A stretch of 64,000 nt of DNA from Methanolobus sediminis (GTDB lineage: Archaea > Halobacteriota > Methanosarcinia > Methanosarcinales > Methanosarcinaceae). A program made the translations under genes and the position numbers. This document shows, one piece after another, positions 17,692 to 26,136 of this stretch (positions are counted from its first letter, which is position 1; each line of letters begins with the position of its first letter). The stretch is taken from positions 2,046,001 through 2,110,000 of the forward strand of contig NZ_CP133592.1 of the NCBI RefSeq assembly GCF_031312595.1, in the 5' to 3' direction. The notes below the pieces were generated by a model. That model worked only from the letters and a program-made list of their open reading frames with translations, was not told where the DNA came from and did not search any database.

Positions 17692-17727
17692 GTCTATGTA
17701 TCATTATAACTTTCAGGAGAATATATT

Positions 17728-18120
17728 ATGTCAGGAATAATCGATATTAGTAACATAGCCAATAGTTACATACCGGTTGCGATAATTCTCATTGTGGCAT
17801 TAGTGATGCCTCCCATGACAATGCTTATCATTAAATTGTTAAGTCCGAGGAGTAAGGCATCAGCAAAGTACACGACATATGAGGCTGGTTCCTTACCAAT
17901 AGGAAATGCCAGAATTCAATTCAATGTTGAGTATTATCTTTATGCCATTGCTTTTGTTCTCTTTGATATTGAAGTCCTTTTCCTTTATCCCTGGGCTACG
18001 ATTTTCAAGGGACATGGTATTGATTTTATAGCAACTGTCGAAATGCTTGTCTTTATTTTTATTGTATTGTTTGGCTACGTTTATCTGATCAAGAAGGAGG
18101 CTCTTAAATGGATAAAATAG
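17728..18120 (+). CDS. fpoA: F420H2 dehydrogenase subunit FpoA
   Basis: A 130-residue membrane protein homologous to complex I NuoA. Three hydrophobic helices are visible (about 13-37, 70-92 and 100-122) with the conserved NuoA loop YTTYEAGSLPIGNARIQFNVEYY between the first two. It is part of the membrane arm of the Fpo complex that passes electrons from F420H2 to methanophenazine and pumps protons. It opens the operon and overlaps fpoB by 13 bases. Confidence 0.95.
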   Translation: MSGIIDISNIANSYIPVAIILIVALVMPPMTMLIIKLLSPRSKASAKYTTYEAGSLPIGNARIQFNVEYYLYAIAFVLFDIEVLFLYPWATIFKGHGIDFIATVEMLVFIFIVLFGYVYLIKKEALKWIK

Positions 18121-18668
18121 AGCAGACGAATGTCGAACAAGATGCTGTTCTGGATGTTGGATATACTGACGTTCCGGGAACAATGCTTACCGACTCAAAT
18201 GCTATCGCTGATTTCATTAAGAAAACAAAGATTCAGGATGTTCTTAACTGGGGACGTAAGAATTCATTATGGTTCATGGTAAATGCAATGGGTTGCTGTG
18301 GTGTTGAGCTGCTTGCTACTGGTATGGCTCACTACGATACTGACCGTTTTGGTATCATCCCACGTAACTCCCCAAGGCATGCTGATGTAATGATCATCAG
18401 TGGTTATGTGACAAAGAAATACCTGCCAGCTCTGAAAAGGATATGGGATCAGATGCCTGCACCTAAATGGGTAATATGCTTTGGAGATTGTGCTATCAGC
18501 GGTGGTCCTTTCTATGAGTCATATAGTACCCATCAGAATGTAGATGATGTCTTCCCGGTAGATGTTTTTGTTCCTGGATGTCCTCCAAGATGTGAAGCTC
18601 TTATTCAGGGTTTTGTTGAGCTTCAGAAAAAGATCGAAGCAAAGAAGGACAAAGGTACTGATTACTGA
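18108..18668 (+). CDS. fpoB: F420H2 dehydrogenase subunit FpoB
   Basis: A 186-residue NuoB-type protein that carries the terminal N2-like [4Fe-4S] cluster. The ligands are seen in MGCCGVELLA (adjacent Cys pair near residue 63), CFGDCAISGGPF (about 125) and PGCPPRCEAL (about 155). It transfers electrons from the cluster chain to methanophenazine. AGGAGG sits seven bases before the ATG. The C-terminal tail is basic (KKIEAKKDKG). Confidence 0.97.
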   Translation: MDKIEQTNVEQDAVLDVGYTDVPGTMLTDSNAIADFIKKTKIQDVLNWGRKNSLWFMVNAMGCCGVELLATGMAHYDTDRFGIIPRNSPRHADVMIISGYVTKKYLPALKRIWDQMPAPKWVICFGDCAISGGPFYESYSTHQNVDDVFPVDVFVPGCPPRCEALIQGFVELQKKIEAKKDKGTDY

Positions 18669-18678
18669 GGTGAAAAAA

Positions 18679-19155
18679 ATGGACGCTAATTCTATTATCT
18701 CTTCACTTACAGGCAAGTTCCCTGAAGACATCTTCGATGCAAATATCGAATCTGAGATCAGGATCGTTGCCAAAGTGAAGCCGGAAAATGTAGTGGAAGT
18801 TTGCCGCTACCTCAAGGAAGACCTTTCTTTCGGACACCTCTGCTGTGAATTCGGAGTAGACTATCCGGACAGGAATGAGATCGAAGTAATATACGTAATA
18901 GGTTCCTACGAACACCCGGTCGTCCTGACCATGAAGGCGATCCTTCCAAGGGACAACCCGGAGGTCGAATCTGTGGTGCCTGTTTACTGGAATGCTAACT
19001 GGTACGAAAGAGAAACGTACGAACTGTTTGGTGTGAAGTACCTTAACCACCCCGACCTTAAACCTCTTGTACTTCCAAAAGAGATGCTCGGTGAGTGGCC
19101 ACTGCGTAAGGATTACAAAGGCTTCCCCAACAAGACAGCAAGGAATTTGGTGTGA
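18679..19155 (+). CDS. fpoC: F420H2 dehydrogenase subunit FpoC
   Basis: A 158-residue NuoC-type (30-kDa subunit) protein. The family signature near the C-terminus is clear: WYERETYELFGVKYLNHPDL with the following PLRKDYKG. It helps join the hydrophilic arm to the membrane arm. The ATG is set by AGGTGA seven bases upstream; a longer reading into fpoB has no ribosome site. Confidence 0.95.
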   Translation: MDANSIISSLTGKFPEDIFDANIESEIRIVAKVKPENVVEVCRYLKEDLSFGHLCCEFGVDYPDRNEIEVIYVIGSYEHPVVLTMKAILPRDNPEVESVVPVYWNANWYERETYELFGVKYLNHPDLKPLVLPKEMLGEWPLRKDYKGFPNKTARNLV

Positions 19156-19164
19156 GGGTTAATT

Positions 19165-20289
19165 ATGGATGAAACAGTTGGACCTTCTGAAATGATAGTA
19201 CACCTTGGCCCACAGCACCCCATGATGCCAGGACCATTCAGGCTGAATGCAAAACTTAGGGGTGAGACCGTTGTGGACTCTGAGGTCGAGATGGGCTGGA
19301 TCCACAAAGGAATTGAAAAGATCCTTGAAAGCAAAACATACCTTCAGGGCATTACTATTGTTGACAGGATATGCTACCTTGCAGCAATGACCAACGAAGA
19401 GGCTTATGTTGGTAGTGTTGAGAAGCTTGCAGGTATCGAAGTGCCTGAAAGAGCACAGTATATCCGTGTAATTATGGAAGAACTTTCCAGATTACAGAGC
19501 CACCTGCTCGGTATGGGAGAATATGCTTCTTTTGTAGGATTTGTAAGTATGTTCATGTATACCATCAGGGACAGGGAAGATGTGATGTCTCTTATTGACT
19601 CCGTTACCGGAGCACGTGTCACACACAGTTTCCTGCGTTATGGTGGTGTAAAGGACGACCTTCCAGACGGATTCAAGGATGATGTAAAATATGTCTTTGG
19701 AAACCTGAGAAAGGCTATTGATAATTATGAAGAACTGTACAGGACCGATGCTATCTACAAGGCAAGAACAAAGGGTATAGGAGTTCTTACAGCAGATGTT
19801 GCAAAGGATCTTGGTGTATCAGGACCACCACTCAGGGCGACAGGTGTTGCTTTCGATATTCGTAAGGATGAACCTTACCTCGTCTACAATGACCTTGATT
19901 TCAAGGTATGCACACAGACTGATGGTGACGTTTTCGCAAGAATCCAGGTACGTCTGGATGAAATGCGCGAAAGTATGTACATTATCGAGCAGTGTCTTGA
20001 CCAGATTCCATCAGGACCACTCTTCCCGGAGGGAACTCCATATGGAAAGAGGTCACCTGTAATGAGAGTTCCAGCCGGAGAGGTATTCCACCGTGTGGAG
20101 GACCCAAGAGGAGAAATGGGATTCTATATGGTATCCGATGGTTCAGATAAACCATACCGTGTAAAGATAAGAGGACCTGTGTACCCAACACTTCAGACCC
20201 TGCCACCACTTCTTCAAGGAGTACCAGTTGCAGATATTGTGGCAATTGCCGGTAGTATGGACACATGTACCAGTGAGGTTGACAGGTGA
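19165..20289 (+). CDS. fpoD: F420H2 dehydrogenase subunit FpoD
   Basis: A 374-residue NuoD-type (49-kDa) subunit. The N-terminus has LGPQHPMMPGPFR, the family HP motif that shapes the quinone pocket, followed by MGWIHKGIEKI; the C-terminus has PRGEMGFYMVSDGSDKPYR. It lacks the nickel-binding Cys pairs of related hydrogenases, as expected. With FpoB it should form the methanophenazine reduction site. Its stop overlaps the ribosome site of fpoH. Confidence 0.97.
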   Translation: MDETVGPSEMIVHLGPQHPMMPGPFRLNAKLRGETVVDSEVEMGWIHKGIEKILESKTYLQGITIVDRICYLAAMTNEEAYVGSVEKLAGIEVPERAQYIRVIMEELSRLQSHLLGMGEYASFVGFVSMFMYTIRDREDVMSLIDSVTGARVTHSFLRYGGVKDDLPDGFKDDVKYVFGNLRKAIDNYEELYRTDAIYKARTKGIGVLTADVAKDLGVSGPPLRATGVAFDIRKDEPYLVYNDLDFKVCTQTDGDVFARIQVRLDEMRESMYIIEQCLDQIPSGPLFPEGTPYGKRSPVMRVPAGEVFHRVEDPRGEMGFYMVSDGSDKPYRVKIRGPVYPTLQTLPPLLQGVPVADIVAIAGSMDTCTSEVDR

Positions 20290-20294
20290 TCATG

Positions 20295-21326
20295 ATGATG
20301 GATATAGAAGCAATAATCTATAACCCGATCCTGAGGGGTATCTTTGGATTGTGCATCATGGGTGCAGTTTTCGGTGGTGCCTGTGTAGCTGTCTGGTTTG
20401 AGCGTAAACTCTCTGCAGATGTTCAGCAGAGGTACGGTCCTATGAGAGTAGGTCCACACGGATTACTTCAGCTTGTTGCAGATGCTATCAAGCTGTTCAC
20501 GAAAGAAGATATCATACCAAAGAATGCTGACAAATTGTTATTCACATCAGCACCGATCCTTCTTATGGGATCAGTTTTCCTGATGCTTGTTGCAATGCCT
20601 TTTGGTGCTATCATTATAGATGGTCAGAGTTATGTGCTCGCTGCAACAGAGATGGATATAAGTATCCTTTATATTGAAGCAATGTCTGCAATCTCAATTA
20701 TCGGTATTTTCATGGTTGCATACAGTGCTAACAACAAGTTCTCTGTTCTCGGAGCTTTCAGGAACTTTGCACGTATGATTGGATATGAAGTTCCTCTCGG
20801 TATCTGTGTTGTGAGTGTTGCTATCATGGCAGGTTCACTGAACATAGTAGAGATCGCTGAGGCTCAGAGCCCTCTCTGGTTCATAATAATGCAGCCTCTT
20901 GGAGCTATTGTATTCTTCATTGCTCTTATGGCTGATATGGGTCGTCTTCCTTTTGACCAGAACGAGTCCGAGGAAGAACTCATTGCAGGTTGGATGACCG
21001 AGTACACAAGTATGAGATTCGGTTACTGTTTCTTTGCAGAATATATTCACCTGATCCTTGGTTCAATGCTTGTTGTACTATTGTTCCTTGGTGGATGGAA
21101 TCTCCCTGCATTCCTGACTAATATCACAATCCTTGGTATAATCCTCCCAACTGCTTTCTTCCTGTTGAAGGTGGCACTGGTGATTCTCTTTATCATCATG
21201 ATCAGATGGGCTGTTCCAAGGTACAGGATCGATCAGGTAGTAGACCTGAGCTGGAAAAAACTTCTGCCATTGGCCCTCCTTAACCTTGGATGGGTAATTG
21301 CACTTGGTCTGCTGGGGGTATACTAA
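20295..21326 (+). CDS. fpoH: F420H2 dehydrogenase subunit FpoH
   Basis: A 343-residue NuoH-type membrane subunit with about eight helices. The conserved loops QRYGPMRVGPHGLLQLVADAIK and LPFDQNESEEELIAGWMTEY are intact; these form part of the quinone-binding chamber and proton path in complex I relatives. Three ATG codons lie in a row; the middle one fits AGGTGAT best. It anchors the peripheral arm to the membrane. Confidence 0.96.
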   Translation: MMDIEAIIYNPILRGIFGLCIMGAVFGGACVAVWFERKLSADVQQRYGPMRVGPHGLLQLVADAIKLFTKEDIIPKNADKLLFTSAPILLMGSVFLMLVAMPFGAIIIDGQSYVLAATEMDISILYIEAMSAISIIGIFMVAYSANNKFSVLGAFRNFARMIGYEVPLGICVVSVAIMAGSLNIVEIAEAQSPLWFIIMQPLGAIVFFIALMADMGRLPFDQNESEEELIAGWMTEYTSMRFGYCFFAEYIHLILGSMLVVLLFLGGWNLPAFLTNITILGIILPTAFFLLKVALVILFIIMIRWAVPRYRIDQVVDLSWKKLLPLALLNLGWVIALGLLGVY

Positions 21327-21327
21327 A

Positions 21328-21771
21328 ATGGTTATTAAAAATATCATAACAGCAGTAAAGAACATTTATTTCGGCCCTCCTGTTACAAGAATGTGTCCGG
21401 AAGAACCAACAAAACTTTCAGACAGGTTCAGAGGCTTACAAGTACTGGATAAAACGAAATGTATAGGCTGTGGAATATGTGCCAACACATGTCCCAACAA
21501 TTGTATCAAGATCGTCAGGGCACGTATCAATCCTGACAGTAACAAGCAGAGATGGTTCCCTTCGATTGACATAGGTCACTGTCTGTTCTGTGGTCTTTGT
21601 ATCAGTCAGTGTCCAAAGGATGCACTGGAAAGTTCAAAGGTATACCTGACAGGTGTAATCCGCTGGAACCATGAGGATCTTCTCTTTACACCGGACATGC
21701 TGGCAAGGGAAGTTGACATTAATGCTGAAGAAGAAGCTGGTGAAGAGGTGAGCAGATGGACGCCACAATAG
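21328..21771 (+). CDS. fpoI: F420H2 dehydrogenase subunit FpoI
   Basis: A 147-residue NuoI-type ferredoxin-like subunit with two [4Fe-4S] motifs, CIGCGICANTCPNNC near residue 47 and CLFCGLCISQCPKDA near 87. It relays electrons from FpoF-type input to FpoB. The ATG follows fpoH directly; upstream readings inside fpoH are unlikely. The acidic C-terminus (NAEEEAGEEVSRW) overlaps fpoJ by 16 bases. Confidence 0.96.
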   Translation: MVIKNIITAVKNIYFGPPVTRMCPEEPTKLSDRFRGLQVLDKTKCIGCGICANTCPNNCIKIVRARINPDSNKQRWFPSIDIGHCLFCGLCISQCPKDALESSKVYLTGVIRWNHEDLLFTPDMLAREVDINAEEEAGEEVSRWTPQ

Positions 21772-22034
21772 GCTCAATAATTGAATTGATCGTCTTTGCG
21801 ATCCTTGCTCTTGTATCGATAGTGTTCGCAATATTTGTAGTAACAGCTAAAGACGTAGTCAGAGCAGCCATTGCACTTGTAGTAACAATGTTCATTGTTG
21901 CAGCTTTCTATATACTGCTCAATGCTCAGTTCCTTGGAGTAGTCCAGGTACTTGTATACATTGGTGCAGTCGGTGTACTGATACTGTTCGCTGTAATGCT
22001 TACTAAGAAGGAGTTTGGTACAGATGCTGAATAA
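21756..22034 (+). CDS. fpoJ: F420H2 dehydrogenase subunit FpoJ, N-terminal half
   Basis: A 92-residue membrane protein equal to the first three helices of NuoJ, with VYIGAVGVLILFAVML, the conserved NuoJ core motif, at residues 67-83. The rest of NuoJ is encoded by the next frame. This split fpoJ is the known arrangement in Methanosarcina (fpoJ is present twice in the fpo operon order), so it is not a frameshift error. AGGTGAG precedes the ATG. Confidence 0.92.
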   Translation: MDATIGSIIELIVFAILALVSIVFAIFVVTAKDVVRAAIALVVTMFIVAAFYILLNAQFLGVVQVLVYIGAVGVLILFAVMLTKKEFGTDAE

Positions 22035-22332
22035 AGAAATATCATTTACAGCAATGGATGTTATCACATCTGTGTATAACTACCTTAAACCACGAATACT
22101 TGGAATGATCATCGCAGCTCTGTTCCTGGCAGTGATTATTGTGTCAGTTGCCTTTACAAGCTGGCCGATAATGGATCAGCTTCCACAGGATATTGCTGAC
22201 CAGAGTAACATCCAGGGTATCGGAATGATGATTTTCACTGATTTCGTGGTTCCGTTCGAAATACTATCAATCATATTGTTGTCCGCATTGATGGGTGCCA
22301 TCTACATGGCAAAAGGAGATGATAACAAATGA
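22024..22332 (+). CDS. fpoJ: F420H2 dehydrogenase subunit FpoJ, C-terminal half
   Basis: A 102-residue protein with two hydrophobic helices (about 25-50 and 75-97) that corresponds to the C-terminal part of NuoJ, ending [15 protein letters not shown]. It overlaps the first half by 11 bases in another frame. I chose the ATG with AAGGAG ten bases before it. The two halves should assemble as one NuoJ-like unit in the membrane arm. Confidence 0.9.
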   Translation: MLNKEISFTAMDVITSVYNYLKPRILGMIIAALFLAVIIVSVAFTSWPIMDQLPQDIADQSNIQGIGMMIFTDFVVPFEILSIILLSALMGAIYMAKGDDNK

Positions 22333-22631
22333 TACCAATTGTACTTTATCTTGCTCTTGCAGCAATTATCTTCTCTATAGGTCTCTATGGAATCATGACA
22401 CAGCGTAGTGGTATTCGTATTCTCATGTGTGTGGAACTCATGCTTAACTCTGCAAACATTAACCTTGTAGCATTTTCAAGCTATCACCATGATCTTACTG
22501 GACAGGTATTTGCACTGTTCTCCATTGCACTTGCAGCATGTGAAGCAGCAGTCGGCTTTGCTATACTCATGGCCCTTTACAGAATGAAGGATACGATCAG
22601 CCTTGACCATATTAACGTACTGAGGTGGTAA
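22329..22631 (+). CDS. fpoK: F420H2 dehydrogenase subunit FpoK
   Basis: A 100-residue NuoK-type protein with three helices; the buried Glu residues that carry protons in NuoK are present in [17 protein letters not shown] and [11 protein letters not shown]. It overlaps the fpoJ stop by four bases (ATGA). It belongs to the proton-pumping membrane arm. Confidence 0.95.
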   Translation: MIPIVLYLALAAIIFSIGLYGIMTQRSGIRILMCVELMLNSANINLVAFSSYHHDLTGQVFALFSIALAACEAAVGFAILMALYRMKDTISLDHINVLRW

Positions 22632-22633
22632 AA

Positions 22634-24646
22634 ATGGCAGTCGAAAATCTTGCATTCTTAATACCAGTTCTGCCTGCACTGGCCTTTGTGCTTACATTCT
22701 TCCTTGGGAAGAAACTGCCAACCGGCGGTGCAATAATTCCAATAGCAGCTATTGCTACATCATTCGTAATTTCACTATTAATTACATTGAACCTGCTTGC
22801 AAATCCTGAAGAAGTTGTGAGCCAGTCATACAGCTGGTTTGCCATGCTCAACATAGGTATCCTTGTTGACCCACTGGCAGCAGTCATGCTTACGATGGTT
22901 ACATTCGTAAGTCTGCTTATCCACATTTATTCAACAGGTTACATGTCACACGACAAGGCACCTTCCAGGTACTTTGCCGAGACAGCACTGTTTACAGCTT
23001 CAATGCTTGGTCTGATTCTTTCAGACAACATCCTCCAGCTCTTTATTTGCTGGGAACTTGTAGGTGTCTGTTCATATCTTCTCATTGGATTCTGGTTCCA
23101 GAAACCATCCGCTGCAACAGCAGCAAAGAAGGCTTTCCTGACAACCAGGATTGGTGACGTAATGTTCCTTACAGGTATTATTGTCCTGTTCTCAGACCTT
23201 TACAAGATATTCAACGGTACCATCCCTGATGGTGTCTTTATACTCAGATTCGACGAGATCTTCGCACACATTTCTGATATTGCAGCAATTAATGCAAACA
23301 TCTTTGGAATGGAAGTCAGCCACATCACTCTGATAACACTCCTGTTCTTCGGTGGTGCTGTTGGTAAGTCAGGTCAGTTCCCACTTCATGTGTGGCTCCC
23401 TGATGCAATGGAAGGTCCAACAACCGTTTCTGCTCTCATACACGCAGCAACAATGGTTACAGCCGGTGTCTATCTGGTTGCAAGAACATTCCCAATGTTC
23501 ATCGCAGCTCCTGACTCACTCATGGTTGTAGCATATGTAGGTGCTTTCACTGCATTGTTTGCAGGAACAATGGGTATTGTCATGAACGACCTTAAGCGTG
23601 TACTCGCATACTCCACCATAAGTCAGCTCGGTTACATGATGCTTGGACTTGGTGTTGGTGCAGCAGTAGGATCTGAAGCAGTAGGTATTGCTCTTTTCCA
23701 CCTGATCAACCACGCATTCTTCAAGGCTCTTCTCTTCCTGTGTGCTGGTAGTGTTATTCACGCAGTTGGTACACATGATATGAGACAGCTTGGAGGAGTC
23801 GCAAAGGTAATGCCAATTACAGCAATTACAATGATCATTGCTTCACTGGCGCTTACCGGAATGGGTATTCCAGGTACATCCATAGGTACAAGCGGTTTCT
23901 TCAGTAAGGATGCAATCATAGAGAGTGCATACCTCTTCGGAGAAACAACAGGATCATGGATACCATATTTACTTTCAATTGCAGCAGCTCTACTGACTTC
24001 TATCTATATCTTCAGGCTTATCTTCATGACATTCTATGGTAAGCCACGCACAGATTATGGAGGCCACGAGTCCCCTGCATCAATGACAATCCCACTATCA
24101 ATACTTGCACTGTTTGCACTGGTCTTCGGTGGACTTACATCCAAGACATTCAATACATTTGTAAGCGAGACATTTGTGAACAATTTCGTAAACATGGATA
24201 TTTCAAGTCTGGCAACACTTGGTGGTTATCACCTTGCAGAACATGCTGGTGAAGAGCCAATACTTATACTCTGGCTACCACTCATCATGGCACTTGCAGG
24301 TCTTGTAATTACATTCCTGATCTACGGACTTCAGATTGTCAACATGGACAGCATTGTTTCAAGAAACAACCCAATTTACAAACTCCTGTACAACAGGTAC
24401 TACCAGAACGCTATATTCACCAACTTTGTCTCAGTCAAGATAATCTACGAAGGCTTTGCCTTTGCAGGACGTGCAGTTGACAGAGGATTTGACTGGATTG
24501 TCAAATGGTTCAGCGACGTTACACTGGAAGCAGGTGAATCACTGCGTCAGTTCCAGACAGGAGCAGTACAGAATTACGCCACAGCAGTAATAACCGGAGT
24601 AAGTCTTCTGATTATTCTTGTTAAAGTGGTAATGGAGGTACTCTAA
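22634..24646 (+). CDS. fpoL: F420H2 dehydrogenase subunit FpoL
   Basis: A 670-residue NuoL-type antiporter-like subunit with about 16 helices. Landmarks are WELVGVCSYLLIGFW (Glu near residue 141), GKSGQFPLHVWLPDAMEGPT and ALIHAATMVTAGVYL, and a C-terminal extension with the long lateral helix region. It is one of three proton-channel subunits with FpoM and FpoN. AGGTGG precedes the ATG. Length matches complex I NuoL. Confidence 0.96.
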   Translation: MAVENLAFLIPVLPALAFVLTFFLGKKLPTGGAIIPIAAIATSFVISLLITLNLLANPEEVVSQSYSWFAMLNIGILVDPLAAVMLTMVTFVSLLIHIYSTGYMSHDKAPSRYFAETALFTASMLGLILSDNILQLFICWELVGVCSYLLIGFWFQKPSAATAAKKAFLTTRIGDVMFLTGIIVLFSDLYKIFNGTIPDGVFILRFDEIFAHISDIAAINANIFGMEVSHITLITLLFFGGAVGKSGQFPLHVWLPDAMEGPTTVSALIHAATMVTAGVYLVARTFPMFIAAPDSLMVVAYVGAFTALFAGTMGIVMNDLKRVLAYSTISQLGYMMLGLGVGAAVGSEAVGIALFHLINHAFFKALLFLCAGSVIHAVGTHDMRQLGGVAKVMPITAITMIIASLALTGMGIPGTSIGTSGFFSKDAIIESAYLFGETTGSWIPYLLSIAAALLTSIYIFRLIFMTFYGKPRTDYGGHESPASMTIPLSILALFALVFGGLTSKTFNTFVSETFVNNFVNMDISSLATLGGYHLAEHAGEEPILILWLPLIMALAGLVITFLIYGLQIVNMDSIVSRNNPIYKLLYNRYYQNAIFTNFVSVKIIYEGFAFAGRAVDRGFDWIVKWFSDVTLEAGESLRQFQTGAVQNYATAVITGVSLLIILVKVVMEVL

Positions 24647-26133
24647 TGATGCCGATACTTTCAATGATCGTGCTGATACCTCTGATATTCGCAGCACTTG
24701 CATTATTCACAAAAACAAAGGAACAGGCAAGAGTAATAGCACTTGCCGGTACTGTTATTGTACTGTTACTTACAGTATACATGTACTTTAACTTCGACAG
24801 CACTATAGCAGATAACCAATTCGAGGAACTTGCACAGTGGGTACCATCACTTGGAATTACCTACCACCTCGGTGTTGATGGAATCGCAATGCCATTGATT
24901 CTTCTCAATGCAATTGTACTTCCACTTCTCGTTCTCTTCACATGGAACGATGACAGGAAATCACCAAACAAGTTCTACGCACTTATACTCGCAACAGAGG
25001 GTGCAGTAATCGGTGTATTCACCGCACTGGACTTCTTCCTGTTCTACGTATTCTGGGAACTTACACTCATACCGCTCTTCTTCATGGTGAGCATATGGGG
25101 AGGACCCAATAAACATAAAGCAGCAATTAAGTTCTTTATCTATACTCATGTAGCTTCCCTTGTGATGCTGCTCGGTATATTCGGACTTTACTTTGCAGCA
25201 TGGGATCTGACAGGAACACCAAGCCTTGATATACCATATCTGATTGGTCAGTTCCAGTTCATTGAATCTGGAATTGCAAAGGATATGATATTCCTTGCAC
25301 TGCTCTTCGGTTTCATTGTAAAGATACCAAGTTTCCCATTCCACTCATGGCTTCCAGATGCATATACTGAGGCTCCAACAGCCGGAAGTGTGCTCTTTGT
25401 CATGCTCAAGATCGGTGGATATGGTCTCTTTAAGGTCATGCTTCCAATGTTGCCATTCACAGCATCACCAAACCTGATGATCACCATCATGGCAGTCCTT
25501 GGTTCCGTAAGTATACTCTATGGTGCATTCCTTGCACTCTCACAGAAGGACATGAAGAGAATGGTTGCATACTCCAGTGTAAGCCACATGGGCTACGTAA
25601 CACTCGGTGCAGCCGGTCTGATATCACTCTCTGTATCAGGAGCAATGTTCCAGCAGTTTTCACACGGACTTATCATGAGCATTATGTTCATGTCATGTGG
25701 TGTTATCAACAACACAACAGGTACAAGGATAATGAACAATCTTGGTGGTCTTGCACAGAAAATGCCAAAGCTGGCAGTCATTATGGTACTGACATTTATG
25801 GCATCCCTTGGACTTCCAGGTCTCACTGGTTTCATTGCTGAAGTATCCGTACTTGCAGGAAGCTTTGTGAACCTGCCATCATATGTGATAATCGCAGTAA
25901 TGGCCATTGTGATAACAGCAGCATATCACCTTTGGGCTCTCCAGAGGGCTATGTTTGGTGTCTATAATGAGAAACTTGGTACAGTAACGGATATCAATGT
26001 CTTCCAGACTTTTTCAATGGGAGTCATTGCAATACTCATAGTATACTTCGGACTTCATCCAACCCCGGTACTTGATATGATGATTACGAACTCTGATCAC
26101 ATAGTCAGCCTTATGGCTGCAATGGGGGTGTAA
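24646..26133 (+). CDS. fpoM: F420H2 dehydrogenase subunit FpoM
   Basis: A 495-residue NuoM-type subunit with about 14 helices. The conserved FWELTLIPLFFMVSIWGG (Glu near 143) and FPFHSWLPDAYTEAPTAGSV segments are intact. The ATG overlaps the last base of fpoL, with GGAGGT nine bases upstream. It forms a proton channel in the membrane arm. Confidence 0.96.
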   Translation: MMPILSMIVLIPLIFAALALFTKTKEQARVIALAGTVIVLLLTVYMYFNFDSTIADNQFEELAQWVPSLGITYHLGVDGIAMPLILLNAIVLPLLVLFTWNDDRKSPNKFYALILATEGAVIGVFTALDFFLFYVFWELTLIPLFFMVSIWGGPNKHKAAIKFFIYTHVASLVMLLGIFGLYFAAWDLTGTPSLDIPYLIGQFQFIESGIAKDMIFLALLFGFIVKIPSFPFHSWLPDAYTEAPTAGSVLFVMLKIGGYGLFKVMLPMLPFTASPNLMITIMAVLGSVSILYGAFLALSQKDMKRMVAYSSVSHMGYVTLGAAGLISLSVSGAMFQQFSHGLIMSIMFMSCGVINNTTGTRIMNNLGGLAQKMPKLAVIMVLTFMASLGLPGLTGFIAEVSVLAGSFVNLPSYVIIAVMAIVITAAYHLWALQRAMFGVYNEKLGTVTDINVFQTFSMGVIAILIVYFGLHPTPVLDMMITNSDHIVSLMAAMGV

Positions 26134-26136
26134 ATT

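Larger units (their letters stand above)
17349..17727 (+). other. gene-free stretch: promoter and long leader of the fpo operon
   Basis: No protein gene is seen in these 379 bases. They hold a TATA-like element at 17602-17611, a 13-base element TAGAACTCTATCT at 17585-17597 that is also found just before the PEF-CTERM gene, and a strong hairpin at 17651-17691. A GC-rich patch at about 17519-17540 (GGCCGGGTTTCAGCCTGCGG) lies further upstream and has no assigned role. AGGAG just before the ATG is the fpoA ribosome site. Confidence 0.7.

Noticed and set aside
21756..22332. Split fpoJ as a sequencing error or pseudogene
   Set aside because: Two overlapping frames, each with a ribosome site, match the known two-gene fpoJ arrangement of Methanosarcina.
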